From NCBI GenBank assembly GCA_041656115.1, contig JBBAED010000002.1:198005-262004 (forward strand): a DNA stretch of 64,000 bases, written 5' to 3'. Source of the stretch: Dehalococcoidales bacterium (GTDB lineage: Bacteria; Chloroflexota; Dehalococcoidia; Dehalococcoidales; UBA5627). Within the stretch, counting starts at the first letter, position 1. Each line of letters opens with the position of its first letter. Shown one piece after another: positions 25,568 to 34,741 of the stretch. The notes under the pieces are model-generated. The model had not been told where the DNA came from. It worked only from the letters and a program-made list of their open reading frames with translations, and searched no databases. The position numbers were made by a program, and so were the translations under genes.

Positions 25568-26146
25568 TTAAAGCTTTTCTACTTGCAGAAAATCCAACTT
25601 AACCGGGGTTTCTCGTCCAAATAAAGAAAGTAATACCGTTACTTTCCCTTTTTCAATATCTATTTCATCTACGGTTCCGATAAAATCAATAAACGGACCG
25701 TCAATCACACGGACACTTTGTCCTTGTTTAAAGCCTACTTTTACGCGAGGCAATTCAGCCTTCATCTGCTTCAAAATTTGCTTTATTTCGCTGTCCTGTA
25801 GCGGGACCGGCTTATTTCCGCCGCTAACAAAACCGATTACACCCGGGGTATGCCTTACAATATTCCAACTGAGGTCGTTCATTTGCATTTGAACCAAGAT
25901 ATAACCGGGCAATATTTTACGCGTTATAGTGCGCTTTTGTCCGTTTTTTACTTCTATCTCATCCTCGGTCGGAATAATCACGTCAAAAATATCATGACCA
26001 ATATCCATCGTTCCAACACGCTGATCAAGATTTTTCTTTACACGTTCTTCATAACCCGAATAAGTGTGAACCGCATACCATTTTCCTTGGTCTGCAGCCA
26101 CTTGCTCGTTTTCTTGGGTTGAACTATTAATTTCTAACTCTTGCAT
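25568..26146 (-). CDS. nusG: Transcription termination/antitermination factor NusG
   Basis: A 192-residue protein. The NGN domain has WYAVHTYSGYEERVKKNL and PGYILVQM, and the C-terminal KOW domain has VRVIDGPFIDFIGTVDEID. It binds RNA polymerase and couples it to Rho or the ribosome. A 25-residue acidic N-terminal extension precedes the usual start. ATG 26146 is chosen because reading further upstream would overlap secE. It lies 14 bp after secE. Confidence 0.96.
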   Translation of the reverse strand: MQELEINSSTQENEQVAADQGKWYAVHTYSGYEERVKKNLDQRVGTMDIGHDIFDVIIPTEDEIEVKNGQKRTITRKILPGYILVQMQMNDLSWNIVRHTPGVIGFVSGGNKPVPLQDSEIKQILKQMKAELPRVKVGFKQGQSVRVIDGPFIDFIGTVDEIDIEKGKVTVLLSLFGRETPVKLDFLQVEKL

Positions 26147-26160
26147 AACACTACCAATAA

Positions 26161-26379
26161 CTAACCGCCGGCAAATATTTTTCCAATAAGAAAGCTGAAC
26201 ACATGGTCTATGCCGCCGAGCACCAGTCCAACAATAACGGAAACAAGCAAAACCAAACCGGTGAGGTAAATGGCTTCCCTTCTGGAAAGCCATGTTACCT
26301 TCTTCAGTTCGGATATAATATTACCGAAAAAATTACCTTTTTGCCCTTTTTTACTGATGGGCTGCGTTGTCTGAGCCAT
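26161..26379 (-). CDS. secE: Preprotein translocase subunit SecE
   Basis: A 72-residue protein with a basic, amphipathic N-terminal part (FFGNIISELKKVTWLSRREA, the conserved SecE helix) and one membrane helix. It is an essential clamp of the SecYEG channel. GGGGGT precedes ATG 26379. The order rpmG-secE-nusG is conserved in bacteria. Confidence 0.95.
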   Translation of the reverse strand: MAQTTQPISKKGQKGNFFGNIISELKKVTWLSRREAIYLTGLVLLVSVIVGLVLGGIDHVFSFLIGKIFAGG

Positions 26380-26403
26380 AAGTTTACCCCCTTTAAAGAA
26401 GGA

Positions 26404-26574
26404 TTACTTTACCTCCCTGTGGAGCAAACTGGTACGACAACGAGGGCAATACTTTTTCAGCTCCAACCTCTGCGGGTCGTTTCTTTTATTCTTTTCGGTC
26501 GTATACGTTCTCTCTTTGCACTCAGTACATGCAAGATGGATCACATTACGAGCATCAGTCTTTTTCTTAGCCAT
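26404..26574 (-). CDS. rpmG: 50S ribosomal protein L33
   Basis: A 56-residue protein read directly from the minus strand, starting MAKKKTDARNVIHLACTEC. It has two zinc knuckles, CTEC and CPRC, so it is the zinc-binding C+ form of L33. It sits between tuf and secE, where rpmG is normally found. Confidence 0.95.
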   Translation of the reverse strand: MAKKKTDARNVIHLACTECKERTYTTEKNKRNDPQRLELKKYCPRCRTSLLHREVK

Positions 26575-26586
26575 ACTATTTTATTC

Positions 26587-27795
26587 TTATTCTATAACGT
26601 TAGTAACAGTTCCGGCACCGACTGTTCTGCCGCCCTCTCTGATTGCAAAACTTAAACCTTTTTCAAGGGCTACCGGATAAATCAATTTAATCTTCATTTT
26701 GGTATTATCACCGGGCATCACCATCTCCACACCCGGCTCTAATTCAATAGAACCGGTAATATCGGTGGTTCTGATATAGAACTGCGGCTTGTAACCGTTA
26801 AAGAACGGGGTATGTCTGCCGCCTTCTTCTTTAGAAAGTACATAAACCTCGGCTTCGGCATAGGTGTGCGGTTTGATACTTCCGGGGGCGGCCAATACCT
26901 GTCCGCGCTCGATATCTTCACGCTCAACGCCTCTTAAAAGAACACCAACGGCGTCACCGGGCTCACTGATATCCAGGAATTTATGGAACATTTCAAGGCT
27001 GGTTGCAATAACCTTCTTAGGATCACGATTTAAGCCAACGATTTCAACTTCATCACCGGGTCTTACAACGCCTCTTTCAACCCTACCGGTAGCAACAGTA
27101 CCGCGCCCTTTAATACTAAAGACGTCTTCAATCGACATCAGGAAAGGCTTATCGGTAGCTCTTTCGGGAATAGGAATGTACTCGTCAACAGTCGCCATCA
27201 ACTTAAGAATGGCTCCGCACCACTGACATTCGGGTTTTCCGCAACCGCACTCCAATGCTCTAAGGGCACTTACGTGAGTAATAGGAGCTTCATCGCCGTC
27301 GTAGTGGTTTTTGGTAAGAAGTTCTCTGACTTCCATTTCAACAAGTTCCAAAAGTTCGGGGTCTTGCATAACATCAACTTTGTTAAGGGCAACCACCATG
27401 CGAGGAACCGCAACCTGGTGAGCAAGCAAAACGTGCTCTCTGGTTTGAGGCATAGGACCATCGGGGGCACTGACTACCAAAATCGCCCCGTCCATCTGAG
27501 CGGCACCGGTAATCATGTTCTTGACGAAGTCAGCATGACCCGGGCAGTCCACATGTGCATAGTGTCTGTTTTCGGTTTCATATTCAATATGAGAAATAGC
27601 AATGGTAACACCACGTGCTCTTTCTTCCGGAGCGTTATCGATGCTATCAAATGCACGATACTCGGTTTTACTCCACGGCTGTTTGGATAAAATATAGGTA
27701 ATAGCTGCCGTCAGAGTGGTCTTGCCATGGTCAACGTGACCAATGGTGCCAATGTTACAATGTGGTTTTGTTCTATCAAACTTTTGTTTTCCCAT
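26587..27795 (-). CDS. tuf: Elongation factor Tu
   Basis: A 402-residue GTPase that delivers aminoacyl-tRNA. G1 is GHVDHGKTTLT (about 19-29), followed by RGVTI (switch I), DCPGHADF (G3), NKVD (G4) and SAL (G5), then domains 2 and 3. An insert after G5 contains four cysteines (ECGCGKPECQWC), which I associate with Chloroflexota EF-Tu. A single tuf copy is visible, downstream of three tRNA genes and upstream of rpmG. Confidence 0.98.
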   Translation of the reverse strand: MGKQKFDRTKPHCNIGTIGHVDHGKTTLTAAITYILSKQPWSKTEYRAFDSIDNAPEERARGVTIAISHIEYETENRHYAHVDCPGHADFVKNMITGAAQMDGAILVVSAPDGPMPQTREHVLLAHQVAVPRMVVALNKVDVMQDPELLELVEMEVRELLTKNHYDGDEAPITHVSALRALECGCGKPECQWCGAILKLMATVDEYIPIPERATDKPFLMSIEDVFSIKGRGTVATGRVERGVVRPGDEVEIVGLNRDPKKVIATSLEMFHKFLDISEPGDAVGVLLRGVEREDIERGQVLAAPGSIKPHTYAEAEVYVLSKEEGGRHTPFFNGYKPQFYIRTTDITGSIELEPGVEMVMPGDNTKMKIKLIYPVALEKGLSFAIREGGRTVGAGTVTNVIE

Positions 27796-27813
27796 TTTTC
27801 CCCCTTTGATTTA

Positions 27814-27886
27814 AGCCCACAATCAGAATCGAACTGATGACCCCGTTCTTACCAAGAACGTGCTCTGCCTGCTGAGCTATGTGGGC
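27814..27886 (-). tRNA. tRNA-Thr(GGT)
   Basis: The minus strand starts GCCCACATAGCTCAG. The anticodon stem CGTTC/GAACG encloses TTGGTAA (anticodon GGT), and the T-loop is TTCGATT. No CCA is encoded (the sequence ends TTAA). It lies directly upstream of tuf. Confidence 0.93.
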
Positions 27887-27973
27887 ATCTCCTTTCCTTA
27901 TCTAATTATGTTTGTATTTTATTATAGTATTATATCTATTTTGTTGACAGAATGTCCAGTATAAAGTTTGGGA

Positions 27974-28061
27974 TGGTGGAGAGGGCAGGGTTCGAACCTG
28001 CGTAGCTCTTCCGAGCGGCAGATTTACAGTCTGCTCCGATTAACCACTCCGGCACCTCTCC
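27974..28061 (-). tRNA. tRNA-Tyr(GTA)
   Basis: A class II tRNA with a long variable arm. Acceptor GGAGAGG/CCTCTCC and anticodon stem GCAGA/TCTGC around CTGTAAA (anticodon GTA). The CCA is encoded at 27976-27974. Confidence 0.94.
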
Positions 28062-28099
28062 TTGTTAATAACACATAAGCACAAAAAAATAGTAGGAAC

Positions 28100-28172
28100 A
28101 GCCCGAGAGGGGACTCGAACCCACTAACCTACCGATTACAAGTCGGTTGCGCTACCATTGCGCTACTCGGGC
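28100..28172 (-). tRNA. tRNA-Thr(TGT)
   Basis: Acceptor GCCCGAG/CTCGGGC and anticodon stem ACCGA/TCGGT around CTTGTAA (anticodon TGT). No CCA is encoded. It is the first gene of the tRNA-tuf transcription unit. Confidence 0.93.
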
Positions 28173-28213
28173 ACTATTCTGACAGAAATGAGATAAAATG
28201 TCAACAGGACGCT

Positions 28214-28242
28214 ATTATAGGGAAACGATTGCAACTAGTCAA
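28214..28242 (-). promoter_or_regulatory. Strong promoter of the tRNA-tuf-ribosomal cluster
   Basis: On the minus strand TTGACT (28237-28242), a 17-bp spacer and a perfect TATAAT (28214-28219). It lies about 35 bp before tRNA-Thr(TGT). A second box pair, TTGACA/CAGAAT at 28199-28204 and 28176-28181, would start transcription inside the tRNA and is less likely to be used. Confidence 0.75.
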
Positions 28243-28322
28243 GTTAAACGCTCTGTTTATCAGGCTGATAAACACCGAAACTTGTTCAGAAACGGGCAGA
28301 GAACCGTCGCGTAATTTTACGA

Positions 28323-30299
28323 CTACGACATAAAAAGCCCCAAAACCCTGTAAGCAACCCCGCCAATCAGTATTGCGAGCGTAATTTCTCCCAAAACCAT
28401 TAAAGTCGTTGCTTTGACGCCTGTTTCCTTTAAAAGCACCGCAATAGTCGAAATGCAGGGGATATAAATCAGGATAACTATTGTAAATACAACCATTTGT
28501 AACGGTGACATTATAGATGTAATAGCCGCCCCGCCGGCAAAAGAAAACAGCAGCGCCAGGTTAGCTTCTTTACGAAGAATACCGAAGATAAGCAATACCC
28601 CGGTAAAGGCCGGTAACCCCAACCAGCTTACCGTTACGGGCGCCAATATGTTGGTAAGGTACTCCAACCAATTATAAACGTTCATGGTTTCAATAACAAC
28701 ACTGCCGATAACAATCAAAGGCACGCCGATTACCAAGAATTCCCTGAATCTAAACCATGCTTGCCGCCATACATTTTTGAGCCGCGGCCAACGATATTCG
28801 GGGATTTCCATAATTATACCCGGAGCGGTGCTGGGCATAATCCTGCCCAATATCAACCCAACAACATAAATTAAAAGGAATTGGAAAAATAACAGCCCGA
28901 CTGCCCATTGCCAGCCGATAAAAGCCCCAACCAACCCGAGTACGATTGAAGTCCTTGCCGCACAAGGCACCATGGTAGTTAAAAACGTGGCAATCAAGCG
29001 GTCTCTTTTATTGTTCATCACCCTGCAAGCCATACAGGCCGGCACATTGCACCCAAGCGCCATAATCAGCGGAATACTGGACATACCATGTAAACCGATT
29101 GTATGACACGGGCGATCCATTAAAAACGCAATTCTGGGCAGATAACCGCTTTCCCCCAGCCAACTAAGAATCAAAAAGAAGGGAAGGATAAAACCTATTG
29201 CCACAATCAGGGCGGCATAAAAACCGATTACGCCACCATTCCAGAAAATATCCATCGCAGGGCCGGTAATTACCGGTTTAATACTTTCAAAGAACCCTTC
29301 AACCAAATCCGAAAACCATTCCCCGAAAAAGGAAACGAATATTAGGATTACCGATAGCGTCAGAAAAAACATAAAATAGCCGAAAATAGGATGTAATGCA
29401 ATTGAATCCATCAAATCGGAGAATTTTTTGGCGGGCGGTTTTGAGGCGGTTACTTTTGTTGCAATCGATGCCGCAAGCGCAAAACGCTCAGCTGAAATTA
29501 TAGTTGTAATATCCTCGCCGTGCATCGCAACCAGCTCTCCGGCCAGTTCTTGAGCCTTTGCGGTAATATCTGACAGATTTTTATTGTCAGCCGTTATTGA
29601 TGAATAATTCCCTTCCAAAAATTGGATTGCTTGCCATTTGGGAACATCTTCGGACAGCCCTTCACCCAATAAAGCAATAGTTTGGGAGATCCTTTGCTCA
29701 ACCTCTTTACCGTACTCTAATTTTCCGTTATTTTGTTGGGGAGGATTTTTTACTAAATCCAGTGCCGCATCCACAAGCTCGTGAACGCCGATACCTTTTA
29801 CGGCAATCGCCTCTATAACAGGTATGCCCAACAATTCTTGCAACAGCTTTGCATCAACATGAATCCCTTTCTTCCTGGCTTCGTCTCCGTAATTAAGAAC
29901 GGTAACAACAGGTAGTCCCATCTCTCTTAACTGAAGGGTAAAGAAAAGGTTCCTTTCAAGCGATGTCGCATCGACAACATTAATTATTACATCAGGCCGT
30001 TGCGTTAATATGTATTCCTGAGTAATTTGTTCTTCGGTTGAATAAGTGGCAAACGAATAAATGCCGGGGAGATCTACTATATCTATTTGCAACCCATGAT
30101 GAGATAAAGTTCCTCTTTTAATATCAACGGTTTTACCGCCCCAGTTTCCGGTTTCCTGAACCAAACCCGTTAACTGGTTAAAAATAGTGCTTTTTCCGAC
30201 ATTAACATTGCCCGCCAGCGCCAATGTTAATTTTTTAGCATCGCTATCACCCTCGGACGCGGCACCTTTCCATGTTAAAGATTTAGCAGAGTTTTTCAT
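28323..30299 (-). CDS. feoB: Ferrous iron transporter FeoB
   Basis: A 658-residue protein. The N-terminal G domain has G1 GNVNVGKSTIFNQLTG (about 31-46), G3 DLPGIYSF and G4 NYGD in place of the usual NxxD. A helical GDI region and a membrane domain with two gate repeats follow (GLHGMSSIPLIMALGCNVPACMA includes the conserved Cys). It imports Fe(II). No separate feoA exists here; the FeoA domain is fused to the regulator encoded just upstream. GGGAG precedes ATG 30299. Regulation by iron is expected from that partner. Confidence 0.95.
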   Translation of the reverse strand: MKNSAKSLTWKGAASEGDSDAKKLTLALAGNVNVGKSTIFNQLTGLVQETGNWGGKTVDIKRGTLSHHGLQIDIVDLPGIYSFATYSTEEQITQEYILTQRPDVIINVVDATSLERNLFFTLQLREMGLPVVTVLNYGDEARKKGIHVDAKLLQELLGIPVIEAIAVKGIGVHELVDAALDLVKNPPQQNNGKLEYGKEVEQRISQTIALLGEGLSEDVPKWQAIQFLEGNYSSITADNKNLSDITAKAQELAGELVAMHGEDITTIISAERFALAASIATKVTASKPPAKKFSDLMDSIALHPIFGYFMFFLTLSVILIFVSFFGEWFSDLVEGFFESIKPVITGPAMDIFWNGGVIGFYAALIVAIGFILPFFLILSWLGESGYLPRIAFLMDRPCHTIGLHGMSSIPLIMALGCNVPACMACRVMNNKRDRLIATFLTTMVPCAARTSIVLGLVGAFIGWQWAVGLLFFQFLLIYVVGLILGRIMPSTAPGIIMEIPEYRWPRLKNVWRQAWFRFREFLVIGVPLIVIGSVVIETMNVYNWLEYLTNILAPVTVSWLGLPAFTGVLLIFGILRKEANLALLFSFAGGAAITSIMSPLQMVVFTIVILIYIPCISTIAVLLKETGVKATTLMVLGEITLAILIGGVAYRVLGLFMS

Positions 30300-30325
30300 T
30301 TAATCTCCCTCTCATCATTCGGCTG

Positions 30326-31039
30326 TTAGCCATCCAATTTTTCAACAAAAATATTGCCGGCAATTCGATGGCCTAAAGCCAATTTGGTGCCTCTTACGCT
30401 TATTTCCAGCGGCCCTTTAAGGGGTGCGATTCTTGTAACGCAAATTTCGGTTCCGGGGGTTAAGCCCATATCACAAAGACGTCTTAACATTTCCCCTCCG
30501 CCACGCACGAATGCAACAGTTGCCCTACCGTGATTTTTTAATTCCAACAGCGACACAACACCCTTTTTACGCCTTCGCAATTCATCAATATCGGTGCTGT
30601 CCCATTCCTTGCACTCCTGACAAGTGGAAAAATCAAAATCACAGGGCGGAATCGTTTTTCCGTCATCCGGACAGGTGTCGGGATATTTCAACGTTAAACA
30701 CAAAGCCCTCTCGACTTCATCCGAAAGGGTGTGTTCCATCGCGCATGCTTCTTCGTGAACTTTATCTTTACCTATTTTTAACGTGTCGTGCAGAAACCTC
30801 TCCAACAAACGATGCTTACGCGCCATTTTTTTACCGAAAGCTTCTCCCTTTTCGGTAAGCGTAACACCGCGATAAGGAGAATAGGATATATAACCTTCCT
30901 CCGCCAGTTTTTTAAACATTTCGGTAACGCTGGCCGGCGAAATATTCAACCGCTTTGAGACATCAGAGGTGGAAGCCGACTTACCGCTGCGAGTCAGGTT
31001 ATAGATAGCTTTGAGGTATTCCTCGACACTGCTATTCAT
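30326..31039 (-). CDS. DtxR/MntR family iron-dependent regulator fused to a FeoA domain
   Basis: A 237-residue protein. The winged helix (SVEEYLKAIYNL ... SPASVTEMFKKLAEEGYI) is followed by the metal-binding/dimerisation helices with HEEACAMEHTLSDEVE (Cys, Glu and His ligands). A linker carries three Cys (about 140-155) and the C-terminal 75 residues are a FeoA/SH3-like domain (MLRRLCDMGLTPGTEICV ... LALGHRIAGNIFVE). It probably represses feoB when iron-loaded, and the FeoA part may also assist FeoB. It is the first gene of a two-gene operon and is preceded by a matching operator. Confidence 0.92.
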   Translation of the reverse strand: MNSSVEEYLKAIYNLTRSGKSASTSDVSKRLNISPASVTEMFKKLAEEGYISYSPYRGVTLTEKGEAFGKKMARKHRLLERFLHDTLKIGKDKVHEEACAMEHTLSDEVERALCLTLKYPDTCPDDGKTIPPCDFDFSTCQECKEWDSTDIDELRRRKKGVVSLLELKNHGRATVAFVRGGGEMLRRLCDMGLTPGTEICVTRIAPLKGPLEISVRGTKLALGHRIAGNIFVEKLDG

Positions 31040-31054
31040 GATTTTCCCCCATAA

Positions 31055-31098
31055 TTTAGGAATGCCTAAATAATAACATGGAGCAATTTCTATGTCAA
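31055..31098 (-). promoter_or_regulatory. Promoter and DtxR-type operator of the feo operon
   Basis: On the minus strand TTGACA (31093-31098), a 17-bp spacer and TATTAT (31070-31075) are immediately followed by TTTAGGCATTCCTAAA (31055-31070), an interrupted perfect palindrome. Its arms match the TTAGG/CCTAA ends of DtxR boxes. Overlap with the -10 box and start site fits iron-dependent autorepression. Confidence 0.78.
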
Positions 31099-31128
31099 GA
31101 ATACTTTAATTATGTAATTATCGATTTA

Positions 31129-31169
31129 AGGCAAAATAAACCGAGCCACGGGGGTTATCCCCGTGGCTC
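31129..31169 (-). terminator. Terminator of the MFS symporter gene
   Basis: An 11-bp stem, GAGCCACGGGG (31143-31153) with CCCCGTGGCTC (31159-31169). On the minus strand it is followed by GGTTTATTTTGCC. Confidence 0.85.
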
Positions 31170-31202
31170 AAGTCTGTCTGTAAAATTATGTAGATAATTC
31201 TG

Positions 31203-32612
31203 TTATGCGGAATTCTTACTCGCCGCTTCGCATGTAGCGGACATCGAAGAATTTTCGTCGGTGATATCAATTTTATTTGTTTCTTTAAGTAAAACCAAAC
31301 CGACAACGAAACAAATTGCGGCGATTATCATCGGATACCAGATACCGGCAAAGTTATTACCTGTTGCCGTTAACCACGCCAAACCGATCATGGGAACCAA
31401 ACCGCCGAAAACACCGTTTCCGATATGATACGGGAACGACATTGAAGTATAGCGAATCTTCGTCGGGAAAAGTTCAACAAGGAAAGCCGCAATCGGGCCG
31501 TAAACCATGGTCACGTAAAGAACCTGGATAAATACCAACGCCGACAGCGCTACCATATTATAACCCTGGTACGAGAAAAGGAAATACTGCCCGGGGTCAA
31601 CGGGAGCAAAAGCAGCCATAGCCCCATAAATAGGATAGTAAGTTAAAACGGCAAGCAGCATACCTCCAAGCATTATTTTCTTTCGGCCAATTTTATCGGA
31701 AAGCCATCCGAAGAAAACAAAGAAAGGAGCGCCCAGAACAAGGGCTACACCAACTATAATGTTTGATTCGACTAAAGGTACCTTAAAAATCTGCTGTAAA
31801 TAGAACAGAGAATAGAATTGCCCGGTGTACCAAACAACACCCTGCCCCATTGTAGCGCCGAATAGCGCAATCAAAACCCATTTTAAGTTGTACGGATTGG
31901 TGAAACTTTCTTTAAGCGGATTTTTGGAAATTGTTTTAGAAACTTTCATCTGCTGGTAAAGCGGAGATTCGCGCAAAGATCTTCTAATCCAAACCGAAAG
32001 TATTACCAATAAGATTGAAACCATAAAAGGAATACGCCAACCCCATTCGTTAAAATCGGCTTCACCCAAACCCAATCTTACAACCAGGATTACGCCAAGC
32101 GATAAAAAGAGACCCAGTGTCGCGGTAGTCTGAATCCAGCTGGTATAAAAACCGCGTCTTCCTTGCGGCGCATGTTCGGCAACAAATGTCGCTGCCCCGC
32201 CGTATTGCCCGCCGAGGGCCAACCCCTGAAGTATCCTAAGAACAATTAACAAGATACCCGCCCAGACACCGATTACGGCCTTTGTGGGCAGCAAACCGAT
32301 AATGAAAGTAGCGGAGCCCATAATTGCAATTGTTAAAACGTATGTAAATTTACGCCCAAACAAGTCACCTATACGGCCAAAAAAGAGGGCTCCGAAAGGG
32401 CGCACCATAAACCCGATTGCAAAAGTACCCAGCCAGGCGATAACATCACCTACGGGCGTGCCGGTAGTGTAGAATTTGCTTGCCAGCGTTGTCGCCAACG
32501 AACCGAAGATATAAAAATCATACCATTCGATGACAGTACCCGCAGACGAAGCAAAAATAACTTTTCGAATGCTTTGCACTCCATTTTTTGCTGATTCTGC
32601 CAGAGAATTCAT
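31203..32612 (-). CDS. MFS transporter, metabolite:H+ symporter type
   Basis: A 469-residue protein with twelve membrane helices. The N-terminal motif SSAGTVIEWYDFYIFGSLA and the loop FGRIGDLFGRKFTYV are signatures of the metabolite:H+ symporter branch (relatives of the shikimate, proline/betaine and alpha-ketoglutarate permeases). The substrate cannot be told from sequence; an organic acid or zwitterion is likely. It is a single-gene unit with its own terminator. A gene for a universal stress protein lies upstream on the same strand. Confidence 0.88.
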   Translation of the reverse strand: MNSLAESAKNGVQSIRKVIFASSAGTVIEWYDFYIFGSLATTLASKFYTTGTPVGDVIAWLGTFAIGFMVRPFGALFFGRIGDLFGRKFTYVLTIAIMGSATFIIGLLPTKAVIGVWAGILLIVLRILQGLALGGQYGGAATFVAEHAPQGRRGFYTSWIQTTATLGLFLSLGVILVVRLGLGEADFNEWGWRIPFMVSILLVILSVWIRRSLRESPLYQQMKVSKTISKNPLKESFTNPYNLKWVLIALFGATMGQGVVWYTGQFYSLFYLQQIFKVPLVESNIIVGVALVLGAPFFVFFGWLSDKIGRKKIMLGGMLLAVLTYYPIYGAMAAFAPVDPGQYFLFSYQGYNMVALSALVFIQVLYVTMVYGPIAAFLVELFPTKIRYTSMSFPYHIGNGVFGGLVPMIGLAWLTATGNNFAGIWYPMIIAAICFVVGLVLLKETNKIDITDENSSMSATCEAASKNSA

Positions 32613-32658
32613 CTTCTTCCTCTCGATTTAAGATTTTTAAAATTGAGCAAAGGTAATA

Positions 32659-33096
32659 CTAATCATATGAGCGGATCAGCATTACGGGAATTTTGGAATG
32701 GTGTACCACTTTCTCGGCAACACTACCGATTACCCAATACGCTGGGCCGGTACGTCCATGGGTTGACATGGCAATAATATCCGCCCCGATTTCCGTAGCG
32801 GTTCTTAAAATAGCATTTGCCGGAGAACCGCCTTTAATAAGAGCAGACACTTTAAGACCTTCGGATTTCAACCGCTCTTCGACCTCTGAAATGTATTTCC
32901 TGCCACGAGCCTCTTCTTCTGCAATAGTTTGTGCGGCAATTGATGGGGCCGAAAAAGCAAATTCAAAAGCGGGATTTGCCACGACATTGATCAGAATAAG
33001 TTCGGCTCCTTCGGAATATGCCAGTGCTTTGGCATGCGGTAGAACCCCTTCGGCTACTTTAGAGCCATCAAGCGGAACCAAAATTTTCTTGTACAT
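32659..33096 (-). CDS. Universal stress protein, UspA family
   Basis: A 145-residue protein with the Usp fold. The N-terminal KILVPLDGSKVAEGVLPHA is followed by the ATP-binding motif STHGRTGPAYWVIGSVAEKVV (G2xG9xGS type) and a final strand IPVMLIRS. It probably binds ATP. ATG 33096 is chosen because AAAGGAGG lies six bases upstream. A TTGCAT-17-TATAAT promoter lies about 120 bp upstream on this strand. The gene is 46 bp before the MFS gene, and co-expression is possible. Confidence 0.9.
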   Translation of the reverse strand: MYKKILVPLDGSKVAEGVLPHAKALAYSEGAELILINVVANPAFEFAFSAPSIAAQTIAEEEARGRKYISEVEERLKSEGLKVSALIKGGSPANAILRTATEIGADIIAMSTHGRTGPAYWVIGSVAEKVVHHSKIPVMLIRSYD

Positions 33097-33353
33097 CAAG
33101 TTTCCTCCTTTAATACCAACTTATCTAAAGCCTTACGGCGCAGATAGAAAACATAGGCCCAGAGGACTCGGTGGATAGCCCATCACATCTTGTACTATTT
33201 TTTATGTACGGTATTATACATACTTTGATGACACAATGCAATATTCTTTAATTTTTAAAATCTAAGAATTTGAAAATATTTTTTTGACAATCGTAAGATT
33301 AAAAGACTAAACTCAAATATTAGGCTTGTTAAGCCGCACTAAAGAGGATTTTA

Positions 33354-34466
33354 ATGTCAAAAGGAAAGATTAGCATCGGGAAATTATCGGGGATTTCAAT
33401 CAATATAGATTTCTCGTGGTTTTTTATATTTCTGTTAATAACGTGGTCTCTGGCAGGCTCGTATTTCCCTTCTGTATTCCCAGATTGGGAATTAAAGCAA
33501 TCGATTTTAGCCGGGGTTATAACCAGTCTTTTATTTTTTGCTTCCGTGTTGGCGCACGAGCTGGGGCATAGTATCACCGCCCAAAAACTTGGTATTCCGG
33601 TGAAATCAATAACATTATTTATTTTCGGCGGGCTGGCACATATTTCGCGAGAGCCCGAAAGTTCGGGTGTCGAATTTAAAATTGCAATCGCCGGGCCGCT
33701 TACCAGCCTCGCATTGGGAATAATTTTTTGGCTGGTCTATTTCTTTTTACCCTCTCCGCGCTTTGACGGGATTGCCGAAATTTCTTTCTGGTTGGGGCTA
33801 ACAAACTTAATGCTGGCGGCATTTAACTTGCTCCCCGGTTTCCCATTGGATGGCGGGAGGGTGCTTCGGGCAATTATATGGAAGATTGGCAAAAACCAGC
33901 AAAAAGCAACCAAATTGGTTGCAAATATCGGTAAAGTCATTGCCTATTTAATGATTGCAACCGGGGCAGTCCTCTTTTTCAGCGGTTTTACAATAAACGG
34001 ACTGTGGCTGGCTTTTATCGGTTGGTTTTTAAGCAGTGCCGCCTCCGGCAGTTCAAAACAAGTATCCGTCCATCAAAAATTACAAAATCATACGGTTGCG
34101 GATTTAATGAATACCAATTATATCGAGGTACCGGCCAATATCAGTATTGAAGATATGTATAATACTTACATCAAAAACAACCGCAAAAGTTACCTTGTAT
34201 TAACCTCCGGAGATGAAACTTTGGGGCTGGTGAATATGCATCGGCTTCGCGGTTTGGATAAGAAATATTGGGCTTATACCCTGGCGATTGAGGTTTTAAC
34301 ACCGCTTTCACACGTAAGACAACTTATGCCGCAAACAGGATTATTGGAAGCGTTAAGCTTGTTCCAAGAAGAACGCGCAGACCAATTGCCTGTCGTATCA
34401 AACGGAGAAATAATCGGCTTGGTGGATTACGAGGATTTAGCCGGATTTATTAACAGGAAAGCTTAA
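33354..34466 (+). CDS. Site-2 protease family (M50) zinc metalloprotease with CBS domains
   Basis: A 370-residue membrane protein. HELGH (about residues 66-70) and NLLPGFPLDGGRVLRA (about 160-175) supply the zinc ligands of an intramembrane protease, within four to six helices. Two CBS domains in the last 130 residues (HTVADLMNTNYIEVP ... ADQLPVVSNGEIIGLVDYED) may sense adenine nucleotides. Related proteins process membrane-bound regulators; the target here is unknown. AAAGAGG precedes ATG 33354. It is a monocistronic unit. Confidence 0.9.
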   Translation: MSKGKISIGKLSGISINIDFSWFFIFLLITWSLAGSYFPSVFPDWELKQSILAGVITSLLFFASVLAHELGHSITAQKLGIPVKSITLFIFGGLAHISREPESSGVEFKIAIAGPLTSLALGIIFWLVYFFLPSPRFDGIAEISFWLGLTNLMLAAFNLLPGFPLDGGRVLRAIIWKIGKNQQKATKLVANIGKVIAYLMIATGAVLFFSGFTINGLWLAFIGWFLSSAASGSSKQVSVHQKLQNHTVADLMNTNYIEVPANISIEDMYNTYIKNNRKSYLVLTSGDETLGLVNMHRLRGLDKKYWAYTLAIEVLTPLSHVRQLMPQTGLLEALSLFQEERADQLPVVSNGEIIGLVDYEDLAGFINRKA

Positions 34467-34741
34467 CGTAATTTATTGCCATTCAATTGACAATCATCAT
34501 ATCGGTTAGCCGATTGGGAGGCCATCCGTAAAGTCTTTCTTATTCAATGGGATTAGGACGTTTTAGGGGTTAAAGACATGCCCGACCCGCTTCGGATGCC
34601 CAGTTTGGCATTTGAGTGCGTATGAGACCGTCTACATATCTATAATAGATTAGTTACTGAATCCGAGTCTTGCAACAAGAAACAAATCCAAAAGTATCAA
34701 AGGTTAGCCTTTAATTACCTAAGTAATACTTTAAAACACTC

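Noticed and set aside
26147..26293. N-terminal extension of nusG
   Set aside because: It overlaps secE in another frame and does not resemble NusG.
28176..28204. Second promoter TTGACA-17-CAGAAT before tRNA-Thr(TGT)
   Set aside because: Transcription would start inside the tRNA gene; the TTGACT/TATAAT pair upstream fits better.
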